NCBI GenBank assembly: GCA_037074705.1 | Contig: CM073593.1 | Coordinates: 108,502,238-108,566,237, forward strand | Reading direction: 5' to 3' | Length of the DNA: 64,000 nucleotides | Source of the DNA: Zhengitettix transpicula | Taxonomy: Eukaryota; Arthropoda; Insecta; Orthoptera; Tetrigidae | Shown: positions 35,054 through 46,060 of the stretch, in pieces | Layout: each line of letters starts with the position of its first letter | Numbering within the stretch: the stretch's first letter is position 1 | Program-made: the position numbers and the translations under genes | Notes under the pieces: model-generated | Database searches by the model: none | The model's input: only the letters and a program-made list of their open reading frames with translations | What the model was told of the DNA's origin: nothing

Positions 35054-35083
35054 CTGGAAGATGTCCCTAAGAAAGGACGAAAC
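35054..35083 (+). ncRNA. Hammerhead-like motif (stem GTCC/GGAC)
   Basis: CTGGAAGAT, GTCC, 7-nt loop, GGAC, GAAACG; one base is inserted in the core. The upstream 'ggggcagcaaaaccttgcc' matches the 26.4-kb copy, showing a shared longer element. Confidence 0.35.
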
Positions 35084-35130
35084 GGCGTTTATTTAATATT
35101 TTGTTATTAATTTTATGACATAAATGCCAA

Positions 35131-35356
35131 ATAAATAAGATAAAATAGTCAAATACGATGGAAAAGAAATGACGATATAAATACCACGCAACAACGATCA
35201 TGTGTTCCTTTTTTTCAGGTGCTAAGAAAACTTGTCGCTGTACTTTTAGTTTTCTTAGAACCTGAAGAAAGAAACAAGGGTTTTCTAGAAACGTCGTAGT
35301 GTGGTATTTATATCACTCTCTCCTTTTCGTCTGTATTTAAATATTTTATCTTATTA
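35131..35356. mobile_element. ~226-bp palindromic element with a ribozyme-like motif in each arm
   Basis: 35131-35231 matches the reverse complement of 35248-35356. Shared words: 'aataagataaaata', 'gatataaataccac', 'ttcaggt.ctaagaaaact'. The right arm keeps the motif; the left arm has a degraded counterpart. Related single arms occur at 41250, 44629, 45417 and 56950. Confidence 0.75.
35261..35293 (+). ncRNA. Hammerhead-like motif (stem AGAAA/TTTCT type)
   Basis: CCTGAAGA, then AGAAA, loop, TTTTCT, A, GAAACG. The stem pairs although its bases differ from related copies. Confidence 0.4.
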
Positions 35357-35633
35357 TTATTTTTCGAAACAGACGAGTATTTTTTAATTTTATAAAGCCA
35401 TGTAATTTTTTTTATCTATAAGTAGTTCTAGTAAGTTATTTAAAACTTCTAAATGATTCAACAAATCTATTTTTGTTCAGAGAGAGTCTGTCACCTTCCT
35501 TATCCAAGGTTCTGACGGGGGTGAAAACAAATCGCACGTCCTGGAGCCGGGTCAAACCTCTCCTTGTTATGGCTTAAGTCAGAAATCACCTTCGATTACT
35601 TGGACAAATCATGACGTATTTGAGCCTGGGAAT

Positions 35634-35635
<2 letters not shown>

Positions 35636-35668
<33 letters not shown>
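35636..35668. repeat. AT microsatellite
   Basis: An uninterrupted AT dinucleotide run. Confidence 0.95.
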
Positions 35669-35669
<1 letters not shown>

Positions 35670-36217
35670 TAAATATGTATTCAAAACATTCAGTAATATA
35701 TATATAAATAAATTAGTCCAGGATTCAGGAACCAACCGTTGACCGTTCAAGGACTACGTTGGGTCACCATATCCTTCACTCTCCACTCCCCCCAACCCCT
35801 AACATCTTAACAGTACGAGCCGCAAGAAACTTTCTCTCCAAAGCTGTTATGGTCTACCTTCTGTTTGTACTAAAACCCTTAACTTTCTGTCTCTCTCGCT
35901 CTGTGTAGATCCTCTCCAGTTCCAGAGCAAGTTTTGTAATTTAGGTATTGGGGGGGTTGAGGTGGCTCACAGTTGTTTGCCGCCTACGAAATGAAATCCT
36001 CTCAATCGCGGACAGACATGAAAGAACTTTGCATGACTCCGGCTGTTGCCCCGTGAGCAAACTAAGTTTTCGTTTCTTTGTGATGATACCGAAAAAAATC
36101 ACCCACTCGCCGCCTCATAATTACACACAGGACGGGGTTGGGAGAGGCTCTACACGTGATACACGCTTCCTTTGACTTTTGATTGTATGTTAAAACATGC
36201 TCGTGTGCGGAGATAAG
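35669..36217. other. Unique stretch, no recognised gene
   Basis: A 75-residue frame (35948-36175, plus) has mixed composition but no known domain. Confidence 0.3.
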
Positions 36218-36227
36218 TCAAAAATAG

Positions 36228-36790
36228 GTTGTTTTTTTAGGTAACAGGCCACATGAGGGTAATCCACGTGGTGGCAACTCCCTATTTAATATCATAGGAA
36301 AGAGATTTGAAAGGGGGATGCGGAAGGGTAGAGGAAGGCAGCCAATGGTTAACTAGGGACCCCGGGCTATATTTTAAGAATCCTACCCGGCATTCGCCTA
36401 AAAGTAATGCAGGGAAAACCCTAGAAAAACCTGCATCGGGTAGGTCGGGCATTGGGTACTTGTCCCACGCCCTTCCGATAGCGGGAGAGGAGTTTGCTGT
36501 GGGGACGCAGCATTCCCTTCTCCGTGCCTCGACCAGTTTAGGAGGCAGCTGGCCGACTATTCCAGTGGGAATAGCAGACAACTCTTAAAGTATGATCAAG
36601 GTCTGTAACCCCGGAACATACACCTCTCAAAACAGGCCTCCACTTGCGGGAACCTTAGTTCAAAAACAGCGAGGAAAAGGCATCCCCAAAGGTAGCTGCT
36701 TTGTATCTCTCCTAAAAGGTTTTGCCTGCGAGAGAACATCCCTCGCAGGTATTGCCTGCGAGAGAATAGCCCTCTCAGACAATTTCCGTT
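36228..36790 (-). mobile_element. RP retroposon, fullest copy, with 10-bp target-site duplication
   Basis: Flanked by tcaaaaatag at 36218-36227 and 36791-36800. At 563 bp it is the longest copy. Its 5' part repeats 'gcctgcgagagaa' twice (36724 and about 36755) with partner 'ctcgcaggt', a small hairpin array. Confidence 0.9.
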
Positions 36791-36800
36791 TCAAAAATAG

Positions 36801-37064
36801 TGGTTTTTTTTTAGGGTAACAGGCTACATGAGGGTAATCCACATTGGGCAACCCCCCTTTAATAGCATAGGAAGGGATTTGAAAGGGGGGATGCGGAAGG
36901 GTAGAGGAAGGTAGCCAAGGGTTAACTAGGGGCCCCCGGGCTATATTTTAAGGATCCTACCCGGCATTCGCCTAAAGAAATGCAAGGAAAACCCTAGAAA
37001 AACCTGCATCAGGTCGGGCATTGGGTACTTGTCCCACGCCCTTCCGATAGCGGGAGAGGAGTTG
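36801..37064 (-). mobile_element. RP retroposon, 5'-truncated, abutting the previous copy
   Basis: It starts with a T-run at about 36803 and stops at 'gcgggagaggagtt'. It lies head-to-tail with the 36228-36790 copy. Confidence 0.85.
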
Positions 37065-37285
37065 ATATGTGGATCTTTATTTATTTGTAACTTCAATCTC
37101 GCAAAGATAGAAATCCTTAACCATGCCTTGAGGATTATATAAGCTTTCTCCCCATATATCTCCGGCTATAAATAACATATATATATATATATATAACCCT
37201 ATACGTAAATATCCGTCCTTCACGAGATCCTGAAAATAGCCCATGAAGAAGTTTTGGATACGTAAATTGTAGGAGAACCGCATGA

Positions 37286-37358
37286 AGGATGAGCTCAGTG
37301 GGCAGAGCATCCGCCCGCAGTAAGCGAAAGGGGTGGAGTTCGAGTCCCCACATCCACA
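37286..37358 (+). tRNA. tRNA-like sequence, probably a SINE head or pseudo-tRNA
   Basis: A-box-like 'gagctcagtgggc' with D-arm GCTC/GAGC, B-box 'gagttcgagtcccc', and an acceptor pairing GGATG/CATCC. The T-stem has an A-C mismatch and the anticodon stem pairs poorly, so this is not a confident functional tRNA. Confidence 0.4.
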
Positions 37359-37561
37359 TACCTCAGAGAAATAATATCAAGCAATTATAAATAAATTTCC
37401 TCTTTACATGAAGAATTTGAAATTCATAAGTCGGCTGATATCTAATTAATAGTCTAATATTTAATGTAATGCAGCAATTATCATTTCACTAATAAACAAA
37501 CAATTCGGTCATTGTGGCAGGAAAATGTAATTAATTAAACCTGAAAAAAAATATCTATTAA

Positions 37562-37595
37562 GCGTTTCGTCCTCAATTTAGGGACTTCTTCAGGT
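37562..37595 (-). ncRNA. Hammerhead-like motif (stem GTCC/GGAC)
   Basis: Minus strand: ACCTGAAGAA, GTCC, 9-nt loop, GGAC, GAAACGC. The 37694 copy is about 100 bp away in the same orientation. Confidence 0.45.
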
Positions 37596-37693
37596 AAATC
37601 GATAATATATTGTGTTTACATATGTATATATATGCTAAAATAGAATAAACGTGAATTTTGAGTCACGGACTGCGTTAAATCAGTTCATACGAC

Positions 37694-37727
37694 AACGTTT
37701 CGTCCACAATTTTGGGGACTTCTTCAT
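37694..37727 (-). ncRNA. Hammerhead-like motif (stem GTCC/GGAC)
   Basis: Minus strand: TGAAGAA, GTCC, 10-nt loop, GGAC, GAAACG. Tandem with 37562-37595. Confidence 0.45.
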
Positions 37728-37728
37728 T

Positions 37729-38555
37729 TTAACAGGTACGAAATAATATTTTGCATACATTCAAAACTTTCACATTGTCTTTTTACCCAAAAAAGTTCTA
37801 AAAATTGTCGACCTAACGTCGAGTGATGATCTGATAGTCTTTGGGAGGTGGGGGGGGTGTTAGTTAATAGATCAAATCTTTCCACCATATTGGATGAAGA
37901 TTTTAATTATAATTATTTGATGCTGTTTTGGTTCTTTTAAAACCTTCAATGAGTTTTGATCACATATCCTAATTAGAATCAAGAGAAACTATAATCAATA
38001 ATTGGTAAATTATTTGAAATTTTGAAAAATTGGAGCAATGAACATTTTTGGACCAAATCAAATTTTTGCCATTATAACGTTGAATAATTGTTTTAATACA
38101 CAGTATTGTTGAATTAAAAATGTATTCTATAACATTATGGTTTTTTTTCAATTAATTAAAAATTGGATCATACTAATTTTGGCCATTGTAAATTAATGTA
38201 ATATTTAATAATTAATTTTATCTGTTGAATTGTAAATGTCTTCAATGTTTCTTTTTATTTTTCTGTATTGATGAATATGTCAACGTTGCCCCGAAAGATC
38301 CAATTTTTCCAAAATTATATTATTTGAAAATGACTAATTTCTGTTTATTATCGGAGGTTTGCGACGTTGCTTCCGGTTACTCAGCGGAATTGGCCCAATT
38401 ACTATAAATTTACTAGGACAATCCCTCTCAGGTTTCTTTAAGATGTTTTTTTTTTCTCTTTTATCATTATTATTAATCCGTCTGTACGGTTGAAGTGGTT
38501 TTCTGTTCTTCCACTTTAAAGGGGCGTTTTGTTCCTTAAGGGAAGGGGGCAGTGC
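37729..38555. other. AT-rich stretch, no gene seen
   Basis: Short frames only; the 60-residue frame at 38225-38407 is unrecognised. Confidence 0.35.
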
Positions 38556-38559
38556 GTAA

Positions 38560-38780
38560 TGGATTTAACTCCTTCTGCGAGCGACTACGGCGCCGTCCAG
38601 GGGGGCAAACACTGGGCTCTCCCTTCAGCCGTCCCTTAGAAGGGTGTCTGGCGGTGCCACGTGACTCATGCCGGCTGCTTCACGCGAGATAGAGATTATT
38701 CAGTGACTAAGAATAGTCGCTATGCTAATCACAGAGAGCCGAAACAACCCCAGCAAAGCGGGGGAAAATTAGCTTTTACA
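38560..38780. promoter_or_regulatory. GC-richer patch with an overlapping E-box/AP-1 site
   Basis: CACGTGACTCA (38658-38668) fuses a CACGTG E-box with TGACTCA. 'atgctaatca' follows near 38721. The surrounding CpG-rich sequence is not repeated elsewhere in the window. Regulatory role inferred from motifs only. Confidence 0.25.
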
Positions 38781-39839
38781 ATAACATTTTGAAAGGCTTA
38801 AAATAATTTTTTTTTTCCCAACGTCTTTTTTCCTACAGCAACGTTAATCTACTCGGTACCGTCATCAACGTCTCGACCGGGGGTTAAAATGACGGATTAC
38901 TCTCTCCATTTTCTAATCCCGTACGACGTGGACTTTAAAAGGTTAAAGGGAGTGGACGGTTGGAGGAACACGAAACGTCGTAGCCGTCTGTTACAGGTGA
39001 CCAATCAGAGGCCACTCGGCTATTACGTCACAGTGACGTCACGAGCCCGATCACAGGAGGGGAAAAAAATGCCATTACGTCAACGACTTCTTCAATTATA
39101 AGATAAACCACAAGTGACACACTCAAGGTGCAACATAGGGCGAGTCAGTGGCATCATTTTACAGTGCGTAATAAAAATAACTTGATAAAAATTAATTATG
39201 AAAAGTTAAAATATTATAACAAAACAGGAATGACGTTTCATCCCTTATAATGTCAAAAAAATTATATTCGATCACTTAGACAGAAAAAAAATGATTATTC
39301 AATAATAAAAAAAATAATATTCAACGATCCGCAATTTTTTTCATCCCTTGATTGGCGGACATTTTCAGATAAACAATTAAAATTGAATTAAGTTATCTAA
39401 AACAATTAAGAAAAAAACCAGAGTCTTACATACTTGATAATTTTAATACTGAGTGTTAAATTTATTATAAGAATATTTATTTTTACAATAATTTATGGGG
39501 TGCGACGTTGCGGGGTAGACGACTATTATTTACACAGCTGTTAAGACTATTGTTGAATTTCTATAAGACAATGGAAATAGAAAATTTACCATACAACAAA
39601 AAGTTCGCAATATTTAAGGAATATTAAATTTTATTTAAATTATTTGGTGTCAAAATTTAACATGAACGGCCGCCGAATCATTGCACCGAACATGGCAACG
39701 TTGCACTCGTCAAATCTGCGAATAATAAATGCGTTCTTCTATCCAAAAAATATTTTTTTTTACCATTACGCCAATAGAAATTTTTTTAAAGAGGTTTTTA
39801 AATTTTCAAATCGTTCATTTACTTTATTTGATTCGGTTT
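38781..39839. other. Non-coding stretch
   Basis: The 70-residue frame at 38889-39101 and the 78-residue frame at 39644-39880 are unrecognised. The latter lies antisense to a PLE remnant. A half ribozyme-like motif is near 39234. Confidence 0.3.
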
Positions 39840-39900
39840 TTTTTTTTAAAAAAAACGAACGTTTCGTCCGACCGATGTAACAAGCGCTGCAAACTAAAAT
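39840..39900 (-). pseudogene. PLE GIY-YIG endonuclease remnant
   Basis: The minus strand reads V-C-S-A-C-Y-I-G-R-T-K-R-S-F-F. Same Cys pair and YIGRTKR core as at 10701 and 30859. The flanking domain is not recognisable. Confidence 0.55.
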
Positions 39901-40300
39901 AATTAATTCAGTGAATAACCGTTATGTTTATCTAAAATGGTAATTTGGTGTTGTTGTGTCGTAAATGTTTTCAATTATTGGAGGTTTCTAAAAATAAACA
40001 CCAATGGAGTAATTAATCAAAAAAAAATATCAGACCTAACGGTTTGATTTTTTCATTTCTTTTTAAATCAGTCAAATAATTTTTCAAAGTTAAAAATATG
40101 ATTATTATAATAAAAATCCTTGAAGACGAACCTTAAAATGGTGCAATTTTAGGGAATTACATGATATATATATATATAGAGGACAGGATAAGGGTTTATA
40201 ACGGACGGACGTGGGGAATTTTCGTGGAAATTTTGGCAGAGAATTTTTATGGTGGTTTTTTTCTCCCCATGGTGAAAGACCAGAACATTCCAGAGATATA

Positions 40301-40305
<5 letters not shown>

Positions 40306-40341
<36 letters not shown>
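40306..40341. repeat. AT microsatellite
   Basis: A TA run; a second short TA tract is at 40163-40178. Ile-Tyr repeat frames here are artefacts. Confidence 0.95.
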
Positions 40342-40342
<1 letters not shown>

Positions 40343-40574
40343 GTCGGAGGTAAATGATGTGAGTGAACGACGTACAGACCTGTCGATAAAATGGCGACCA
40401 TGATACTTTTTGGGGGGGGGGGCGATGGGGGTTGCTGTGGTGTTTCGCCGTTGACATGCGGCCATCGGGGAAACTGCTAATTACGTCATCTCAGAGAAGT
40501 CGCTTTAATTACAGGACAGGGGGGGGGCTGTGGCCGCGTGACCACGACAGCATATATATATGTGTGTGTATACA

Positions 40575-40775
40575 TGTATATATTGTAATAATTAACAATA
40601 AGGTGATTAATTTAAATTAAAAGAAATTGCCCCAATACGTAATAATCAACAATTAAGTCGTTTAATTTACCCCACGTTGTGGTAGCCAAAAATGTAATAA
40701 TCAACAATAACTCTAAAATTAATTTTTTGAAGAATTTGCCCCACGTTGGGCGCCAAAATGTAATCATCAACAAGC
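40575..40775 (-). repeat. ~55-65-bp tandem units with a retroviral-type primer-binding-site sequence
   Basis: 'tgtaataatcaacaa' variants recur at about 40582, 40638, 40691 and 40758. Units carry 'ccccacgttgggcgcca' or a decayed form. Read on the minus strand this is ...TTACA-TT-TGGCGCCCAACGTGGGG, the layout of an LTR end followed by a primer-binding site as in Ty3/gypsy elements. Assignment to that class is inference. Confidence 0.45.
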
Positions 40776-41042
40776 AAGCTTTATTTAATTTTTGCCGCAC
40801 ATTGTGGTGACATTAAATGTAATAATTAAATTGATTGGCTTTATTTAAATGCAAAAGATAAATCAAATTTTAACAAAACAAAAAAATTATTTCTAAATTT
40901 TAGAAGCCACAAATTAATAAATAAATTTTTGTTTGTTAAAATTTGATTTATCTTTTTCATTTAAATAAAGCCTAACATTTTAATAATTACATTTAATGTC
41001 ACCACAATGTGGGGCAAAAATTAATTAAAGCTTGATGATTAC
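40759..41042. mobile_element. ~284-bp foldback element
   Basis: 40759-40890 matches the reverse complement of 40926-41042 ('gtaatcatcaa', 'acattgtggtgacattaaat', 'aaagataaatcaaattttaa'). The loop is about 35 bp. The outer ends share the PBS-like 'gccccacattgtggtgaca'. Confidence 0.75.
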
Positions 41043-41287
41043 AATATATATTTATACATATATATATAAATTATATTTCCAGTTATTAAATGTTTTCTGA
41101 TCGCTTAACCGAATATAATTATTTATTTAGGACCTCTTCAGGTGGACAACAGTTGAAAGAAACAAACGAGGAACAGATATTTAAGGATCATTGTTATGAA
41201 AATGAAAAACTTACGTCTGACTGAAAATTAATAATAAGGAAGGCAGCCGAATACAGACGCAAGAAGTGACGATATAGATACCACACA

Positions 41288-41320
41288 ACGTTTCTGTGAT
41301 CCTTGATCCTTTCTTCAGGT
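41288..41320 (-). ncRNA. Hammerhead-like motif (stem GATC/GATC)
   Basis: Minus strand: CCTGAAGAAAG, GATC-AAG-GATC, ACA, GAAACG. It differs from its relatives in both stem strands and still pairs. Confidence 0.4.
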
Positions 41321-41339
41321 GCAGAAAAAATGCGCAAGA

Positions 41340-42225
41340 TTAGGCCATTAATTGTTTGGACATAAAATTTGAATTGTTTGATAAATCCATTATAGCGGCC
41401 TGATCGAACAAAGCAACAATGCAAAAACAAGCTCAGCCGCTTTTGTTGAAAAGTCAAAATGGCGTTTTGCGCGCTTGAAAGTCGAGCTGTTTTACGTCTA
41501 TAGCCAGCCAGGAAAGGAAGTCTACAGCCAGCTAGGATAGAGTTGGTGAGGAAAGCTTTTCTGGTGAACAGCAAAGAGCGGAATAGTAAAGTTGACAGTT
41601 TAAGTCTACAGCAAGGAGCTAAAGAAAAGTTAGTTCGCTACGAAAGAATAAACGGTCAAAATTAGTCTTCAAGGAGCTACGTTGCAGTTTACGTCCAAAT
41701 CTACGAATCATAGGATTCCTGTAAGGCATCAGACAGCTGACATTCAGGAGGATCATCCGAGTTCCTGGGAGCCTATCAATAGTGACTTCAATAGTGTAAA
41801 CTCTGTGAGTCGACATTTTAGAGTCAGTGTATAATCTTGCAATAGTGAACTTCCGAAACCAAAAAGAATGCTGGTACCAGCTGGACAGTGTGTAAGTAAC
41901 AAAACCAAAACTAATGATTAATTGTAATCGCTAATTAGATGATAAAGTCAGATTTCGTTCTCTTTTAATTGTCAATCAGAGTTAATTTCTCTACTTTTAA
42001 ATTTCTTTCATTCTATTGACATATTATTTAGGTAAATTGTGAACTGTTTTGTTAATAAGGTTTTAAATCAATTTGTTGTCTTCATTATCAAACCCAGTAG
42101 AGGCCCTGAGAGAAGAAGATCTCAAATGTTGTTGTAATTGCAACAAAATAAAATAAATATTTTTGTTTGTAAATTGTTCATAATCAAATTCTTTAATTTA
42201 AATAAAGTACCCATTTTTGTTTATT
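41340..42225. other. Low-copy unique stretch
   Basis: A 126-residue minus frame (41194-41574) spans the motif element and unique DNA; part of it translates the motif. No domain recognised. 'gtctacagc' words recur at 41519 and 41603. Confidence 0.3.

Positions 42226-42229
<4 letters not shown>

Positions 42230-42268
<39 letters not shown>
42230..42268. repeat. AT microsatellite
   Basis: A long AT run upstream of an RP copy. Confidence 0.95.
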
Positions 42269-42271
<3 letters not shown>

Positions 42272-42319
42272 AATGAACCTTCTTTAAAAAAATCGACATT
42301 CTTTGATGTGTGAATGTTT

Positions 42320-42843
42320 TTTTTTGTTTTTATAGGGCAACAGGCTACATGAGGGTAATCCACATTGGGCAACTCCCCTTTAATAGCATACAAAGGGATT
42401 TGAAAGGGGGGATGCGGAAGGGTGGAGGAAGGTAGCCAAGGGTTAACTACGGCCCCCGGGCTATAGTTTAAGGATCCTACCCGGCATTCGCCTAAAGAAA
42501 TACAGGGAAAACCCTAGGAAAACCTGCATCGGGTAGGTCGGGCATTGGGTACTTGTCCCACGCCCTTCCGATAGCGGGAGAGGAGTTTGCTGTGGGGACG
42601 TAGCGTTCCCTTCTCCGTGCCTCGACCAGTTTAGGAGGCAGCTGGCCGACTATTCTAATGGTAATAGCGGACAACTCTTACCATATGCCCAAGGTCTGCG
42701 ACCCCGGAACCTTAGTTCAAAAACGGAGAGGAAAAGGCAACCACAAAGGTAGCTCCTTCGTATCTCTCCTAAAAGGTTCTGCCTGCGAGAGAAAATCCCT
42801 CGCAGGTTACCTGCGATAGAATCCTCTCGCAGGCTATTCTACC
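42320..42843 (-). mobile_element. RP retroposon, near full length, with 14-bp target-site duplication
   Basis: Flanks atgtgtgaatgttt (42306-42319) and atgtgggaatgttt (42844-42857) agree at 13 of 14 positions. The 5' end shows two hairpin units, the last with arms 'cctgcgatag' and 'ctctcgcagg'. A small deletion removes the 'acatacacctctc' segment. Confidence 0.9.
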
Positions 42844-42879
42844 ATGTGGGAATGTTTAATCTCCTGTCGTTTATAGCAA

Positions 42880-43250
42880 GCGTCCCGACAGATGGCTGTG
42901 AGATAAGTCCGCCGTTGCCACGATGCCCGCGGAGGAATAAATAAACACAAGTGAAGAGGTCAAGCTCTATACGCATACCGCGCCGTCGTCGTCTGCAGGA
43001 GCGAAGAGACAAGTTGGCCCCCGCGGCTGCTGCCTGCTGCTAATCCTCGCCATAATGGCTGCTCCGTTTCAATACAGAGACGCGGTCTCGAGGCGCGCAA
43101 TAACGACGTCGACGTCGATGAATATTTATTACCCGCTATTGAATACAACGTGGCGACAGTCACAGAGCAAACAAGGACTCAGATGCGTCGAAACAAACCC
43201 CGCGTTCAGGACGTTCCGATACGACGACAGAACTAATTATAAAATATAAA
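42880..43250 (+). promoter_or_regulatory. CpG-rich unique island with a short open frame
   Basis: CpG-dense sequence containing a 64-residue plus frame (43055-43249) starting M-A-A-P-F-Q-Y-R-D. Its start context is cataATGG. A 67-residue minus frame overlaps it. No family recognised. It may be a promoter/first-exon region or simply GC-rich DNA. Confidence 0.25.
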
Positions 43251-43577
43251 ACTTCACCCTTAAAAATATAATAATTAGATAAATAAATAGCCAGAAATTT
43301 GGTGTTGCGTCTTCTATTCCAAAAATTCAAAACTAACGTCTATAATTTCATCTTAATTATTTCATATCAGCTTTTCGTGATATTTTAAAATTGCTTCATT
43401 GACAGACAAGATGTTAATAGTTCTCCATTTCTCCCAATATCTACTTCAAAATTAATTAGTAAGACGAGACGAATTAATCACAACTTAAAATATATATATA
43501 TTGTAATATATATTTATCTGACATATAGTAATCAGTCAGAAATAAATGACCATTTAATTAAAACTGGTTGAAGAATT

Positions 43578-43611
43578 ACGTTTCGTCCCTTATTTGAGGG
43601 CATCATCAGGT
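43578..43611 (-). ncRNA. Hammerhead-like motif (stem CCCT/AGGG)
   Basis: Minus strand: CCTGATGATG, CCCT, loop, AGGG, AC, GAAACG. Here the core is CTGATGA, the canonical hammerhead word. Confidence 0.45.
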
Positions 43612-43831
43612 TGAAAATATTTGAAAGAGGAAGAAAAAAATTTGAATTAACCGGTCTTCAATGATCCTGAATCTTCTGATGAATTTGATTCTCTACACTT
43701 CAAAGATTTTCAATTATGATGATGATGTAAATAAATTAGTCAATACACTATAAAAGAAAATTTAATTAATTTTTGAAGTTAACAAGTGTCATAATTGCTA
43801 AAACTCTTTTTTGGGGGGTGGGTGCGGGTGT

Positions 43832-44345
43832 TGACAGGCTACATGAGGCTAATCCACATAGTGGCAACTCCCCTTTAATAGCATAGGAAGGGATTTGAAA
43901 GGGGGGATGCGGATGGGTAGAGGAAGGTAGCCAAGGGTTAACTAGGGGCCCCCGGGCTATGGTTTAAGGATCCTACCCGGCAATTCGTCTAAAAGTAATG
44001 CAGGGAAAACCCTAGAAAAACCTGCATCAGGTAGGTCGGGCATTGGGTACTTGTCCCACGCCCTTCCCTGGATGGCGGCAGAGGGGTTTGCTGTGGGGAC
44101 GCAGCATTCCCTTCTCCGTACCTCGACCAGTTTAGGAGGCAGCTGGTCGACTGTTCCAATGGGAAACAGCGGACAACTCTTACCGTATCCCTAAGGTCTG
44201 TGACCCCGGAACATGCACCTCTCAAAACAGGCCGAGGTGCCTCGTTCAAACCTTAGTTCAAAAAACCAGAGAGATGTGAAGGCATCCCCAAAGGTAGCCT
44301 CCGCCAGAGCTCTCTGGGAAGGTTCACCTGCGAGGGAATCCTCAA
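43832..44345 (-). mobile_element. RP retroposon, near full length
   Basis: Starts at 'tgacaggctacatgaggcta' with no clear A tail (replaced by a G-rich run) and ends at 'cacctgcgagggaatcct'. Confidence 0.85.
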
Positions 44346-44380
44346 ATACGGACAATAGAGGTGACAATATAAACACCACA

Positions 44381-44381
44381 C

Positions 44382-44422
<41 letters not shown>

Positions 44423-44593
44423 ACTCTCTCTCTCTAACTCTCTCTCTCTAACTCTCTCTCTAACTCTCTCTCTCTAACTCTCTCTCTAACTCTGTCTCTC
44501 TATAACTCTCTCTCTCTAACTCTCTCTCTCTAACTCTCTCTCTCTAAGTCTCTCTCTAACTCTCTCTCTCTCTAACTCTCTCTCCCCCCCCCC

Positions 44594-44626
<33 letters not shown>

Positions 44627-44627
44627 C
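44381..44627. repeat. CT microsatellite with 'taactctctct' higher-order units
   Basis: (CT)n interrupted regularly by 'taa', then a C-run and a GT tract. It ends directly at a ribozyme-like motif. Confidence 0.95.
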
Positions 44628-44628
44628 C

Positions 44629-44659
44629 CCTGAAGAAAGGAACAAGGCTTCCAGAAACG
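44629..44659 (+). ncRNA. Hammerhead-like motif (stem GGAA/TTCC)
   Basis: CCTGAAGAAA, GGAA, CAAGGC, TTCC, A, GAAACG. Confidence 0.4.
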
Positions 44660-44719
44660 CTGTTGTGTGAAATTTATATCAACACTTCTTTCGTCTGTTT
44701 TCCTTGTGAAATAATTGAA

Positions 44720-44947
44720 CATCAGCCAATTTCAAGGCAGAGAAAAGATAATTTATGAATTAAAAAACGTTTCATCCCATATTTTAAGACCTCATCAGGT
44801 TCAAGTTCTTTTTTTGAAAAAAGTAATTGATACACAGAATTTTTTTAAAGGTTGAAACTTGATGAGTTTGGAAAATAAGGGATGAAACGTTGTTAAATTT
44901 TACATTAATAAATTCGTTTTCTCTGACTTAAAAATTGACTTACGTTT
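44720..44947. mobile_element. ~228-bp TIR element with two outward ribozyme-like motifs
   Basis: Ends 'acatcagccaatttcaagg' and the reverse complement of 44917-44947 form ~30-bp inverted repeats of the same family as 2981-3179. Motifs lie at 44767-44799 (minus) and 44858-44890 (plus), making the interior palindromic too. Confidence 0.65.
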
Positions 44948-45416
44948 AATTATTATTTTCCTCATTAGTCACAACCGTTCATTACTATTAATTATTTTCA
45001 ATCTGACGTAAATTTTTTCATTTTGATGACAATAATCCTTAAGGATCCGTTCTTTGTTTGTTTTTCAACAGTTGTTTCACCTGACGAAGTGCTAAATAAA
45101 TAATTCTATTCAGGGAAGCAAACACAACGTTTAATAACTGTACATGTAATGTGTCCATGGAGTTTACGGTTTTAGAAGCAGCCTATTAACATACACGAAG
45201 CTAAGAATATTCTAAGACCCGTCGAAAAAAACTATTTTCACAGAGCAATCTTAATTACTGAGACATATGCAAAGATAAAATTAGTGACGTCATCAACGAC
45301 AGGTGACGTCACAGAACACTACCGCAACTACAGGTTACTTTTTCAACTACACCCGAGCAGACGAGGCACGTGGAACTGTTGCTATCAGCAGACGAGGCAC
45401 AAGGACGTTCTTAGCA

Positions 45417-45447
45417 CCTGAAGAAAGGAACAAGGATCCCAGAAACG
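45417..45447 (+). ncRNA. Hammerhead-like motif (weak stem)
   Basis: CCTGAAGAAAGGAACAAGG, then ATCCCA and GAAACG; only GG/CC pairs convincingly. Downstream 'gttgctgtgcggtgtttcta' links it to the 35131 palindromic family. Confidence 0.35.
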
Positions 45448-45561
45448 TTGCTGTGCGGTGTTTCTATCATCACTACTTTTGTCTGCATTTGGCTATAAAT
45501 GAAATAACCAGTGTAATTCGTCAGAGTAAACGTTATAAAATATTAATAAAAAATATTCACG

Positions 45562-45595
45562 ACGTTTCGTTCCGTTTTTTTGGAACCTCCGCAGG
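45562..45595 (-). ncRNA. Hammerhead-like motif (stem GTTCC/GGAAC)
   Basis: Minus strand: CCTGCGGAG, GTTCC, 8-nt loop, GGAAC, GAAACG. The 5-bp stem is perfect and covaries from GTCC/GGAC; the core CTGCGGA is altered. Confidence 0.4.
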
Positions 45596-46014
45596 TAAAA
45601 AAATTAAAAAGTCTTGATTTATTAAAATTTGTAAGATTCCAGTAGTAACTGTTTAGTTTGATTGTAATGAGTGGAGGAGCCACCTGCAGAGGCGCAGCTG
45701 CGGGCGTCCACCTGTCCGTTGCTTGACCTTCCACGAGTTTTCGGCATTCACCTGCTCCTCACCTTCGTGCTTGGCCCAGATCGTCTGCGGGGCAGGTGGA
45801 GCCTCGCTTGTCCTTGGTCACTAATTCTTCCACCTCCACGTCGTCTTTTCCTCACGAGACACTCGTTTTTCGAACTACATCTCCTTTCATTCTCGTCAAA
45901 ATTAACGTCTTGATGTTAATTTGGAAGGGTATTTTTCCCCGCCCCCGATTAGGGAAAAGTATTTACGTAACCGTTTGCGGTTTGTGGTGAAGATAGTCAA
46001 GCAAAGGGACGTCG

Positions 46015-46060
46015 AATGCGAGCTCCCGAAGATGGCGGCTGTGTGACAGGTGGCAAAGGA
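46015..46060. promoter_or_regulatory. YY1/Pho-like site
   Basis: GAAGATGGCGGCTG at 46029-46042 matches the YY1 consensus AAGATGGCGGC, common near animal promoters. No adjacent exon recognised. Confidence 0.25.
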
